Shown here: piece after piece, positions 1 through 6,163 of the stretch
Layout of the letters: each line of letters starts with the position of its first letter
Numbering within the stretch: position 1 is the stretch's first letter
Origin: GWB1-54-5 sp035290085
GTDB taxonomy: Bacteria; Patescibacteriota; Gracilibacteria; Peribacterales; Peribacteraceae
NCBI GenBank assembly: GCA_035290085.1
Contig: DATDVK010000052.1
Coordinates: 1 to 9,545, forward strand
Reading direction: 5' to 3'
Length of the DNA stretch: 9,545 nt
The notes under the pieces: generated by a model
Told to the model about the DNA's origin: nothing
The model's database searches: none
Seen by the model: only the letters and a program-made list of their open reading frames with translations
Made by a program: the position numbers and the translations under genes

Positions 1-332
1 AGCGGGGACCGGACGTACACGAGGTTCGGCTTGTTCTCCGCGAGGTACGTACGCAGGCTCCTCCGGAAAAAGAACATGGTGGCGCGGAACCAGAGCATGC
101 CCGGCACCCACCAGTGGGCCGTGGGATCGAAGTGATGCAAATACCGCACGGAGAATTTCTCCGGGAGTCCGTAGAAGTTGGCGGCAGATTCGTGCACATT
201 GTTGCGGACACCCGGGCACAGGAGTTCCACCTCGTGCCCCAGGGTGCTGCAGGTGGTGCAGACTTCCGCGATCTGCTTGCCGTACGCCTTCTCTGTGGGG
301 AACCGCGCGTGACAAACGTAGGTGATCCGCAT
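1..332 (-). CDS. Glycosyltransferase family 4, N-terminal part (runs off left edge)
   Basis: Reading the minus strand from the ATG at 332-330 gives 110 uninterrupted codons to the window edge. The protein begins MRITYVCHARFPTEKAYGKQ and continues with an alternation typical of the N-terminal Rossmann domain of GT-B fold GT4 enzymes: a first beta strand (RITYVCH), a helix with a Gly-Lys (YGKQIAEVC), then LGHEVELLCPG at about residues 32-41. A second strand (NLVYVRSP) sits at the edge. GT4 enzymes transfer a sugar from a nucleotide-sugar donor to a growing glycan on the cytoplasmic side of the membrane. The catalytic C-terminal half lies outside the window, so the donor cannot be guessed. No clear Shine-Dalgarno sequence precedes the ATG. 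The gene is divergent from the operon that starts at 357/381. Confidence 0.85.
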   Translation of the reverse strand, partial: MRITYVCHARFPTEKAYGKQIAEVCTTCSTLGHEVELLCPGVRNNVHESAANFYGLPEKFSVRYLHHFDPTAHWWVPGMLWFRATMFFFRRSLRTYLAENKPNLVYVRSP

Positions 333-350
333 AGGAAATCAGCCTACAAT
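322..350 (+). promoter_or_regulatory. Possible promoter for the plus-strand operon
   Basis: TACAAT at 345-350 matches the bacterial -10 consensus at five of six positions. The hexamer 17 bp upstream (322-327, GTGATC) matches TTGACA at only three. A start site 7 bp after the -10 box would fall on the ATG at 357, which would make the transcript leaderless if translation begins there, or leave a 24-nt leader if it begins at 381. Both elements lie at or inside the start of the divergent gene. The assignment rests on the -10 box alone. Confidence 0.3.
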
Positions 351-360
351 CGACCTATGC
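329..360. repeat. 7-bp inverted repeat spanning both divergent start codons
   Basis: GCATAGG at 329-335 is the exact reverse complement of CCTATGC at 354-360, with 18 bp between the arms. The left arm holds the ATG of the minus gene (332-330) and the right arm holds the candidate ATG at 357-359. The symmetric placement in a 24-48 bp divergent promoter region suits an operator, but 7 bp arms can also arise by chance. Confidence 0.4.
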
Positions 361-380
361 CACCGTCCATCGGACTCCCT

Positions 381-1352
381 ATGAAAAATGCTGTTATCGC
401 CTTCGGATACCATAACCAGGAAGCCCCGCGCCACTGGAACATGCGCCGTACAATGGAGGAAAACGGCACGCAGGTGCTCGAGTGCCACACGCGGAAGAAG
501 GGGCTCCTCAAGAAGTATTGCGATCTTGCCGGGCAGTTTCGAAAGTATAGAGAGCAGGCGGACATGGTCCTCGTGACCTTCCCCGGACACTACCTCATGC
601 CGCTCGCCTGGTTGCTCACGCGCTTCCCGCGCAGGAAGCTGGTGTTTGATGCGTTCATTTCGCTCAGCGATACGTTAGTGGATGACCGGGGGAAGGTCTC
701 CTGGATGCACCCGTATGCGTGGTTCCTGTACCTGGTGGATTTTGTGAGCTGCCATATGGCGGACGAGGTGCTGCTGGATACCAAGGCACACAGAGAATTC
801 TTCATCCACAGATTTACGCTGAAACCGGAGAGGGTGCGGGTGGTCTACCTGGGATCGCGGACAGACCTCTTCTTCCCCAAGGAGACCCCAAAAAATCCCA
901 ACCGGTTCGACGTGCTCTTCTACGGCACGTACATCCCGCTCCAGGGTGTAGAGCACATCATCGGGGCCGCGGCAATTTTGCAGCCCGTGTACCCGCACAT
1001 CCAGTTCACACTGATCGGCTCCGGGCAGACGTACAGGCAGATGCATGCTCTCGCCGAAAAGAAGGGGATATATAATGTCTCCTTCCAGGAACGTGTGCCA
1101 TTCGCGGAGCTCCCTGACCGCATCCGGGGCGCACATCTCAATCTTGGCATCTTCGGAACGAGCGGGAAAGCGCAGCGCGTGATCCCCCACAAAGTGTATG
1201 ATGCCATGGCCTGCGGGATGCACGTGCTCACAGCAGATACCCCTGCCATCCACGAGCAATTCGAGGGCCACGAACGGATGCACTTGTGCAAGGCTGGAGA
1301 TCCTGCCGCACTCGCTGACGCCATTGCAAAACTCTCTCAGAAGCTTTCATGA
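381..1352 (+). CDS. Glycosyltransferase family 4
   Basis: This 323-residue protein has the two-domain GT-B layout. The N-terminal domain runs from MKNAVIAFGYH to about residue 165 and includes DMVLVTFPGHY (61-71) and KLVFDAFISLSD (86-97). The C-terminal nucleotide-sugar-binding domain includes FDVLFYGTYIPLQGVEHI (177-193), FTLIGSG (209-215) and PHKVYDAMACGMHVLTAD (269-286). That last segment occupies the place of the GT4 EX7E region but has Asp-Ala-Met where most members have Glu-Ala-Met. The enzyme probably adds one sugar to a lipid-linked or surface glycan in the cytoplasm; donor and acceptor are unknown. I chose the ATG at 381 because the first beta strand follows it directly. The in-frame ATG at 357 adds eight residues and is a fair alternative. 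No Shine-Dalgarno is seen. The stop overlaps the next start by 4 nt, so translational coupling is likely. Confidence 0.85.
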   Translation: MKNAVIAFGYHNQEAPRHWNMRRTMEENGTQVLECHTRKKGLLKKYCDLAGQFRKYREQADMVLVTFPGHYLMPLAWLLTRFPRRKLVFDAFISLSDTLVDDRGKVSWMHPYAWFLYLVDFVSCHMADEVLLDTKAHREFFIHRFTLKPERVRVVYLGSRTDLFFPKETPKNPNRFDVLFYGTYIPLQGVEHIIGAAAILQPVYPHIQFTLIGSGQTYRQMHALAEKKGIYNVSFQERVPFAELPDRIRGAHLNLGIFGTSGKAQRVIPHKVYDAMACGMHVLTADTPAIHEQFEGHERMHLCKAGDPAALADAIAKLSQKLS

Positions 1353-2728
1353 AGAAATTCGCTCCCCTCCACTGGCTTCCTGAACTCCTGCTCCTGTTCC
1401 TCGGCGGGTACTTCTGCCTGCGGGAACTGGGAACATTCCCGGCTGCATGGACGGATGACAGCCTCTTCATGATCGTGGCACGGCAGGTCGCGGACGGGAG
1501 AGGCTACACGCTCCCCCTGCTGGACCACGAATGGGCGTACCCGTACATCCTCGCCGTGGGTCCCACACTCATTCTCCCCGTCGCCCTCAGTATCAAGCTC
1601 CTCGGCTTCTCTATAGAAGCGGCACGCATCCCGATGGTGCTCTACATTGCAGCAACTGCCATGACGTTCTATCTGTTCGCATACAGAGTGTCAGACAGAA
1701 ACAGGGACATGGCCCGATGGTCAACGGCGCTCCTCCTCTCCCTCTCCGCTTTCATCAACACCGGAAAACCTGTGATGGGTGAGATCCCGGGATTCTTCTT
1801 CCTCCTGCTCGGCCTCCTGCTCCTCAGCAAAGAGAAGCGTGCATGGAAGATGAACCTCCTCGTCGGCCTCTGCTTCGGCCTGAGCGTGCTCACCAAACTC
1901 ACGTACGGACTCCTTTACCCCGCACTGGGTTTTGCATGGATCGTCGCTCTGTGCAGGCGCGACTGGAGGGAACTGTTCTCTCTCACCAGCATCAGCATTG
2001 TTGCAGTACTCGTCTTCCTCCCGTGGCGGTTTCTGGAGATGTCGAGCTCCACAGGCCTCTCCAGAGACTTCGCATTCATGTTCGGCAGCAACGACGGAAC
2101 GGGCTTCCGGATACTCAAAGGAAACATGGGGCTCCTTCTGCGCCCGCAGTACATGTACTACGGAGCGATGCTCCTGCTCGGATCTTTCGGGCTCTGGTTC
2201 AAGAACAAAAAAATCTCCTGGTCAGTCTGGACCATCATCACATCGCTGATACTCATGATGACACTGTACTTCTTAAGCAGCTTCGGATGGTACCGGCACC
2301 TCCTGCCCGCACACCTGCTCCTTCTCCCCTTCGTTGTCTTTGCCATTTCCTCCACGCTCCCGAGAAAAGTTTCTGCGGCGCTGCTGCTCTTCTTCCTCCT
2401 TGGGCAGGTCTACTGGCAATGGGACCACCGCGGTTCGAGCAGGAGCACAGCTGCTGCGGAAGCCGCAGAGTATGTGGAGCAGAACCTGCAGGACAGAAAC
2501 CTCATCATCCAGGTTGCCCCCATCTACGTGCGCCTGGAACAGCACCCCAACTGGTATTTCCTCACGAACCCCATTCTCACTTCCCGCCTCCCCAAAAAGC
2601 TCGTGACGTTCTCGGGGGAACATCGCTGCATCGGACTGCTGCGCGGCTTGGAGGAAGGAGACGAAAACAAGCGCACCATCGCAGGGAAGTACGTCCTCAT
2701 CCCCCCTCAGAGAGATGAATGCCAATAG
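1349..2728 (+). CDS. GT39/ArnT-like membrane sugar transferase (GT-C fold)
   Basis: This 459-residue protein has about ten or eleven hydrophobic segments, among them 10-27, 63-87, 95-114, 145-162, 168-202, 210-228, 265-282, 288-312 and two more before residue 360. A roughly 100-residue hydrophilic tail follows. The first extracytoplasmic loop carries an acidic pair (WTDDS, Asp36-Asp37) followed by a hydrophobic-aromatic stretch, the hallmark position of the catalytic Asp in PMT/ArnT-like GT-C enzymes. Such enzymes take a sugar from a polyprenyl-phosphate carrier and transfer it on the outer face of the cytoplasmic membrane to a lipid, glycan or protein. It overlaps the preceding stop by 4 nt (ATGA) and is followed closely by a GtrA-like gene, a natural partner in lipid-linked sugar transfer. 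The acceptor is unknown. The family call is firm and the exact subfamily is not. Confidence 0.82.
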   Translation: MKKFAPLHWLPELLLLFLGGYFCLRELGTFPAAWTDDSLFMIVARQVADGRGYTLPLLDHEWAYPYILAVGPTLILPVALSIKLLGFSIEAARIPMVLYIAATAMTFYLFAYRVSDRNRDMARWSTALLLSLSAFINTGKPVMGEIPGFFFLLLGLLLLSKEKRAWKMNLLVGLCFGLSVLTKLTYGLLYPALGFAWIVALCRRDWRELFSLTSISIVAVLVFLPWRFLEMSSSTGLSRDFAFMFGSNDGTGFRILKGNMGLLLRPQYMYYGAMLLLGSFGLWFKNKKISWSVWTIITSLILMMTLYFLSSFGWYRHLLPAHLLLLPFVVFAISSTLPRKVSAALLLFFLLGQVYWQWDHRGSSRSTAAAEAAEYVEQNLQDRNLIIQVAPIYVRLEQHPNWYFLTNPILTSRLPKKLVTFSGEHRCIGLLRGLEEGDENKRTIAGKYVLIPPQRDECQ

Positions 2729-2733
2729 AGGAG
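2727..2733 (+). promoter_or_regulatory. Shine-Dalgarno site favouring the 2745 start
   Basis: AGAGGAG lies 11 nt before the ATG at 2745. It is one of the few clear purine-rich ribosome sites in the window and overlaps the last bases of the upstream stop codon. It favours 2745 over the earlier ATG at 2715, which has no such site. The spacing is slightly long. Confidence 0.5.
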
Positions 2734-2744
2734 AATACCGGAAC

Positions 2745-3143
2745 ATGGGCATCCGGATGATCAGAAAAATCTCCCCGCATGCAAAGCAGTTTGCGCTGTA
2801 CATCTTCAGCGGCGGGCTCGCATTCGTTGCCGACTACGGCAGCTATCTCTTGATGCTGCAAGCCGGCATGTGGTACGTCACGGCGAATCTCTGGGCCAAT
2901 GTCATCGGGTTCTTCGCGACGTTCTTCCTGCACAAATTCATCACGTTCCGTACGGAGGGCGATCCGTTCAACCACTTCCTACGCTACTGTGTCATGACGG
3001 CCATAAGTGTGGCGGGACAGACGGCCGTGCTGTATGCACTTGTTGAATTTGGCAACATCGGCGAGGAATTCGCAAAGATCATCAGTATGGGCATCGTCAT
3101 CCTGTGGAATTTCTTCCTCTACAAGCGCTTCGTGTATGTCTGA
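2745..3143 (+). CDS. GtrA-like four-helix membrane protein
   Basis: The 132-residue product has four hydrophobic segments at about residues 16-38, 45-65, 80-101 and 108-125. It shows the family's usual features: FALYIFSGGLAFVADYG near the start, ANVIGFFATFFLHKFITF in the second helix, and a C-terminal WNFFLYKRFVYV, the typical N-F-x-x-x-R/K-F-V-F ending. GtrA-family proteins are proposed to move polyprenyl-phosphate-linked sugars across the cytoplasmic membrane or to help assemble the transferase. The position between a GT-C transferase and a GT2 enzyme fits that role. The length is normal for the family. An ATG at 2715 would add ten hydrophilic residues and overlap the upstream gene by 14 nt; the ribosome site at 2727 favours the start given. 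The last 8 nt overlap the next gene. Confidence 0.85.
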   Translation: MGIRMIRKISPHAKQFALYIFSGGLAFVADYGSYLLMLQAGMWYVTANLWANVIGFFATFFLHKFITFRTEGDPFNHFLRYCVMTAISVAGQTAVLYALVEFGNIGEEFAKIISMGIVILWNFFLYKRFVYV

Positions 3144-4053
3144 TATCACGCCAAAGAAAGGCCCCCCATCGAGTGTACCCCCTTCTGCAGCATCCTCTCG
3201 TGCCTCGAAACCCCGTTGCTCAGGCTTCCCGCAAAAAAACGACGGGGCGAAGTGGCATGAGAAACTCCCCATTAGCGTGCACATCCTCACTTTCAACTCC
3301 GGAGAAACCCTGGAGAGGACGCTCGAGAGCGCCCAGGAGTGCGGGGAAATACTGGTGATAGACGGAGGGAGCAAAGACAAAACACTGGATCTCGCAGAAA
3401 GATATAACGCACGCATTTTCTTCCAGTGGCCGGATAACCCGCAGGGAGGACCCATTGAGGATTTCGCAGCCATGCGCAATATAGGGCTGGACAGGGCGCA
3501 GCAGCCCTGGATTCTCGCGCTCGACAGCGACGAGTACCTCTCTCCGGAACTCAGGGAAGAACTCAGGGGGGTCGTACAGGGAGAACCTGCTGCGTACTAC
3601 GTGTCGCGAAAGTACGTGCTCAAAGGCGGCACACTGGTGGACTACGCAACCACCTACCCCAACGAGCGTCTCTATTTCTTCCACAGAAGCGTCGTGGAGA
3701 AGTGGATCAAGCCCGTGCATGAGCGCCCGAAGCTGAAAGAGGGAACGAAAACAAAGCGCTTCCGGGGAGCGTGCCTGGCACCGATAGGATCGGTGCAGGA
3801 GTACCGGGAGAAAAACCTGCGCTACCTAAAGATTGAGATGGAGAAATCCGCCGGGAAGGGCTGGGGCGACTGGCTCGTGTACCGGGTCTTCCACACGCTG
3901 CGCTCACGGGCGATTGCACTCCTCAAACTCTTCTGGATCTGGTGCATTCCCCGCCGTGGTACGCGCCTGCCGCTCCGGCACGAGATGATGCGCTTCTGGT
4001 ACGGGTGGAAATTGATCGTGGTGACGTGTCCGCTGAACAGGAAGAAAAAATAA
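3136..4053 (+). CDS. Glycosyltransferase family 2, WaaE-like
   Basis: This 305-residue protein has a GT-A domain beginning at about residue 44. It shows PISVHILTFNSGETLERTL (45-63), EILVIDGGSKDKTLDLAERY (71-90) and WILALDSDEYLSPEL (125-139), where Asp130-Ser-Asp132 is the metal and nucleotide-sugar DXD. NERLYFFHRS (176-185) and KPVHERP (192-198) follow, and the Pro-Val-His-Glu segment is characteristic of WaaE/KdtX-like beta-glucosyltransferases of lipopolysaccharide cores and related SunS-type enzymes. The C-terminal 80 residues are basic and partly hydrophobic, suggesting membrane association. The 43 residues before the domain are rich in Ser, Pro and Lys, look disordered, and are absent from typical relatives. 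There is no later in-frame start near the domain, so the ATG at 3136, which overlaps the GtrA-like stop by 8 nt, is the sensible choice and implies translational coupling. The gene ends the operon. Confidence 0.85.
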   Translation: MSDITPKKGPPSSVPPSAASSRASKPRCSGFPQKNDGAKWHEKLPISVHILTFNSGETLERTLESAQECGEILVIDGGSKDKTLDLAERYNARIFFQWPDNPQGGPIEDFAAMRNIGLDRAQQPWILALDSDEYLSPELREELRGVVQGEPAAYYVSRKYVLKGGTLVDYATTYPNERLYFFHRSVVEKWIKPVHERPKLKEGTKTKRFRGACLAPIGSVQEYREKNLRYLKIEMEKSAGKGWGDWLVYRVFHTLRSRAIALLKLFWIWCIPRRGTRLPLRHEMMRFWYGWKLIVVTCPLNRKKK

Positions 4054-4071
4054 TCTTCCTTCATCCTTCAT

Positions 4072-4241
4072 GGCCAAAAATGCTGTTCGAGCGTGACGGC
4101 ATTACGGTACCAGCTGCAAAACAAGGGAATGAGACCGTGCGGCTCACACCGGAAGGAACTTGTGATGCGCTAGCACGTGTCTCATTCCCGTCGAAGCAAC
4201 ATGGGAACCTTGCATGCCGTCCAGCGAGTTCATTTTTGGCC
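4072..4241. other. ~170-nt nested inverted repeat; possible structured RNA or extended terminator
   Basis: The gap between two convergent genes contains complementary arms nested around one centre. GGCCAAAAATG (4072-4082) pairs with 4231-4241 over 11 bp, and GACGGCAT (4095-4102) with 4214-4221 over 8 bp. GGT/ACC and CC/GG pairs (4106-4111 with 4204-4209) follow. GGGAATGAGAC plus CGTGC (4125-4140) pair with 4173-4189 over 16 bp with one bulged T at 4178. TCACA (4144-4148) pairs with TGTGA (4161-4165) around an apical CCGGAAGG. On the plus strand the outermost stem is followed after two bases by a run of five T (4244-4248), which would suit an intrinsic terminator for the upstream operon. The size and nesting far exceed a normal terminator. 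It could be a non-coding RNA, a 3' stabilising structure or the remains of a palindromic mobile element. No flanking target duplication is seen, and the strand of any transcript is unknown. Confidence 0.6.
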
Positions 4242-4249
4242 GCTTTTTG

Positions 4250-4272
4250 GGCACTTTTTCTAAAAAAGTGCC
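4250..4272. terminator. 10-bp hairpin between convergent genes, likely terminator
   Basis: GGCACTTTTT (4250-4259) and AAAAAGTGCC (4263-4272) form a perfect 10-bp stem with a 3-nt loop (CTA). It stands between convergent genes and may act in either direction. Neither side has a clean T-tract immediately after the stem, although A/T-rich sequence follows on the plus strand to 4288 and AAAAAG follows on the minus strand. Confidence 0.5.
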
Positions 4273-4288
4273 AATAAAAAAATATTGG
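4271..4288. repeat. 6-bp AT-rich inverted repeat overlapping the previous hairpin
   Basis: CCAATA (4271-4276) and TATTGG (4283-4288) flank six A residues. The arm shares CC 4271-4272 with the neighbouring stem, so the two hairpins cannot both form in full. On the minus strand this lies 20 bp after the methyltransferase stop and may be part of its termination signal. Confidence 0.4.
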
Positions 4289-4308
4289 TTACAAAAAGAA
4301 CAAAGAAT

Positions 4309-4971
4309 TTACGGCTTCCTCGCTCTCACCAGATAGTTGTACTTGGAATCATGCATCCCCGTATCGTTCTCCACTTGCTTCACATCGGTGAAGCCGATCT
4401 CTCTGAGCAAGCTGATCATCGTCGATACCGGGTACATCCACCGGTGGAGATCGAAGTCATCGGTCTTCTCGCACTTGTACTTCCCGAAGAGGTGCTGGTT
4501 CACCTTCTCTATGTCGTCTCCTGCGAGGAGCCCCCGTGCAATCGCCTCGATGTCCGGGGTGGAAACGCGGAGGATCCCGCCCGGCGCAAGAACGCGGAAG
4601 AACTCGCGGAGGATATGTTCATTATGGTGCCTGCGAAAGTGCTCGAGCGTGGCGCAGGAAATAATCTCGGCGATCACGCCGCTCTCGATGGGGAATCGCT
4701 CGCGGACATCGAAGACGAGATCCACCTGCGGGAAGGAGACGATGTCGACATTCAGGAACTCCCCGGGCTTGTACGGGTTCCTGCCGCCGCAGATGTCCAG
4801 CTTGGCACCTTTGTATCCCTTCGTCTTCCACTCCTCCGCCCGTTTGGAACACTGTGCTTTCGTACGTACATCCTTCGCCCAACCGTAGAGGAAGCGGAAG
4901 CGGCGGATGGTGCGGTAGTGGCGGTCAATGAAGGTCTTCACGGCAACATGATAGAGGAAACAGAGGAACAA
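4309..4971 (-). CDS. Class I SAM-dependent methyltransferase
   Basis: This 220-residue protein has a Methyltransf_11-type fold. The SAM-binding motif I is AKLDICGGRNPYKPG at about residues 56-70, followed by FLNVDIV (72-78) with the acidic residue that binds the ribose. CATLEHF (106-112) and FFRVLAPGGILRVSTPDI (124-141) complete the domain. The basic N-terminus (TFIDRHYRTIRRFRFLYG) may sit against the membrane. Such enzymes in glycan clusters commonly methylate sugars, but the substrate cannot be read from the sequence. The start used is the TTG at 4971-4969, six nt after an AAGGAG Shine-Dalgarno at 4983-4978. The alternative GTG at 4941 would remove ten residues encoded by 9-bp repeats and has no ribosome site. 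The gene is convergent with the GT operon and divergent from the next gene. Confidence 0.82.
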   Translation of the reverse strand: MFLCFLYHVAVKTFIDRHYRTIRRFRFLYGWAKDVRTKAQCSKRAEEWKTKGYKGAKLDICGGRNPYKPGEFLNVDIVSFPQVDLVFDVRERFPIESGVIAEIISCATLEHFRRHHNEHILREFFRVLAPGGILRVSTPDIEAIARGLLAGDDIEKVNQHLFGKYKCEKTDDFDLHRWMYPVSTMISLLREIGFTDVKQVENDTGMHDSKYNYLVRARKP

Positions 4972-5040
4972 GAGGAACTCCTTGTATCCTTTGCACCCTT
5001 CCTCTGTTTCTTCTGAATCCTCTGTTTCTTCTGTTTCCTC
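4954..5040. repeat. Imperfect 9-bp tandem repeats in two opposite blocks
   Basis: Block one is GAGGAAACA, GAGGAACAA, GAGGAACTC at 4954-4980. Block two, in the opposite sense, is CTCTGTTTC, TTCTGAATC, CTCTGTTTC, TTCTGTTTC at 5002-5037. Bases 4954-4968 and 4999-5013 are complementary at 14 of 15 positions, so a hairpin could form in the methyltransferase mRNA with its Shine-Dalgarno site in the loop and codons 2-6 in one arm. Confidence 0.7.
4978..4983 (-). promoter_or_regulatory. Shine-Dalgarno site deciding the TTG start of the methyltransferase
   Basis: The minus strand reads AAGGAG here, six nt before TTG at 4971. The match and spacing are ideal, and this is the main support for a TTG start inside the 9-bp repeat block. 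Confidence 0.6.
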
Positions 5041-5080
5041 AAAAACTCAATTGCCAAAAAAACGCTCCGAAGACAGACTA

Positions 5081-6121
5081 ATGAGGATGAAACAATCCTA
5101 CGTCCGCCTCCTCCCCCGCGCTTTCAGACGCTTCAGCCTACTCAGTGCAAAAAGGACGCTCCTGCCGACACTCGCCTTCGCTCTGCATCCTTTCGTACTT
5201 CCTCCAAGCAGAAAACCCGCGCTCTTCACCATGAACATCCTCCCGCCGATGATGACGGTGTGGTACCACGTGGTACGGAAGTACCTCGGCGATGCGGTGG
5301 ACGTGGTGATTTTTGATTCGTCGGGCACGCTGGATCCTGCGGCATTCCCCGGAGCAAAGGTGCAGAAGTTCCTCAACCTGTACGCCGCCACCAAGTCGGA
5401 CATCTTCCTCCGGAAAATTGCGAAGAACCGGCGCATCGCATGGATCTGCGATGACGACATGTTCCCCGTGAGCGCGGAGATGCTGAAAGTCCTGGAGCGC
5501 GAGTTTGCTACCAAGAAGACCGCCGCTGTGAGCTTTCGGCCACGCGGCTGGTGGCACCTGGAAATTCACGGGGAATCTTTTGAACCCATCAGCAGCTACT
5601 GTACTGCGTTCAGCAGGAAGATCTTGGTGGAACAGGAAAACCTCTCGCTCAGACCCGCGCACGGCAACACCCACCCCTCGCACATCGGCAAACCCCCGGG
5701 CCGGTATGACACATGCGACAAAGCGAACGAGAGCCTTCTCAGGAGAGGATATCGGTGCGTCGTCGTCCCGGAGGAAGAGCGGGAGCGGTACCTCACCGGT
5801 TTCAGCGGCGTGAGTGGCGCAGTGATGATGCTCCAGTACTTCAAATCGCCGGAGCAGGTGCTGCAGTACTACGAGAATGCTCCGGAGGAAAACTGGAGCG
5901 GCAACATGCTCCACGGCACGCTGGCTGCTCTCCTCTCCGTTGCCATCGTGCAGGAACTCTATACGGCGCTCAAAGGCACAACGTATCCTCTCCCGTCCCT
6001 CCCGCCGCGGGAAGAGATAGAGAAGCTGATCGAGGAGCACAGGAAGGACATGCGCCCGGACCAGCGTAGGCACGATGCAATGATCCGCACATCGGAGAAG
6101 AGATTGGAAGCGGCACTGTAG
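5081..6121 (+). CDS. Putative GT-A-like glycosyltransferase, family not recognised
   Basis: This 346-residue protein has no family I can name. From about residue 46 it looks like a GT-A fold: KPALFTMNILPPMMTVWYH, then DAVDVVIFDSSG (71-82), RIAWICDDDMFPVS (118-131) with Asp124-Asp-Asp126 in the place of a DXD metal site, and PISSYCTAFSRKIL (169-182). A conserved-looking Trp pair (GWWHL, 156-160) and His-rich HGNTHPSHIGKPP lie in the middle. The C-terminal 100 residues are helical and charged. The likely role is sugar transfer in the cytoplasm, but it is inferred from the DDD context and neighbours only. I chose the ATG at 5081; ATG at 5087 is equally possible, and one at 5231 would cut into the first strand. 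No strong ribosome site is seen. The stop codon lies inside a large palindrome shared with the convergent gene. Confidence 0.65.
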   Translation: MRMKQSYVRLLPRAFRRFSLLSAKRTLLPTLAFALHPFVLPPSRKPALFTMNILPPMMTVWYHVVRKYLGDAVDVVIFDSSGTLDPAAFPGAKVQKFLNLYAATKSDIFLRKIAKNRRIAWICDDDMFPVSAEMLKVLEREFATKKTAAVSFRPRGWWHLEIHGESFEPISSYCTAFSRKILVEQENLSLRPAHGNTHPSHIGKPPGRYDTCDKANESLLRRGYRCVVVPEEERERYLTGFSGVSGAVMMLQYFKSPEQVLQYYENAPEENWSGNMLHGTLAALLSVAIVQELYTALKGTTYPLPSLPPREEIEKLIEEHRKDMRPDQRRHDAMIRTSEKRLEAAL

Positions 6122-6163
6122 GCAGTAGAGACGCACCGGCGGTGCGTCTCTACTGCCCAGTGC
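6113..6163. terminator. Shared palindromic terminator or dispersed GTAGAGACG-type repeat
   Basis: GGCAGTAGAGACGCACC (6121-6137) and its exact complement (6141-6157) form a 17-bp stem with a 3-nt loop. The pairing extends by another 6 bp (GCACTG 6113-6118 with CAGTGC 6158-6163), leaving TA 6119-6120 bulged. The stop codons of both convergent genes, TAG 6119-6121 on plus and TAG 6152-6150 on minus, lie in it. No T-tract follows on either strand. The core resembles GTAGAGACG-ended palindromes I recall as dispersed intergenic repeats in cyanobacteria and some other bacteria. It can serve as a bidirectional terminator, a repeat element, or both. Confidence 0.65.

Noticed and set aside
675..1283. 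202-codon minus-strand ORF opposite the first GT4
   Set aside because: It is antisense to a well-supported GT4 gene and its composition (His, Arg, Val rich, no motif) is that of a shadow frame in GC-rich DNA.
1843..2718. 291-codon plus-strand ORF in another frame of the GT-C gene
   Set aside because: Rich in Pro, Arg and His with no domain, while the alternative frame gives a clear multi-span membrane protein.
4144..4165. CCGGAAGG apical loop suggesting SRP (4.5S) RNA domain IV
   Set aside because: The 3' side reads AACTTG instead of the required AGCAG-type internal loop, and the 5' CAGG element is missing. Only the tetraloop and its closing pairs match.
4072..4241. MITE insertion with target-site duplication
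   Set aside because: No matching direct repeat flanks the 11-bp ends (CTTCAT on the left, GCTTTT on the right). A mobile origin is kept only as an alternative.
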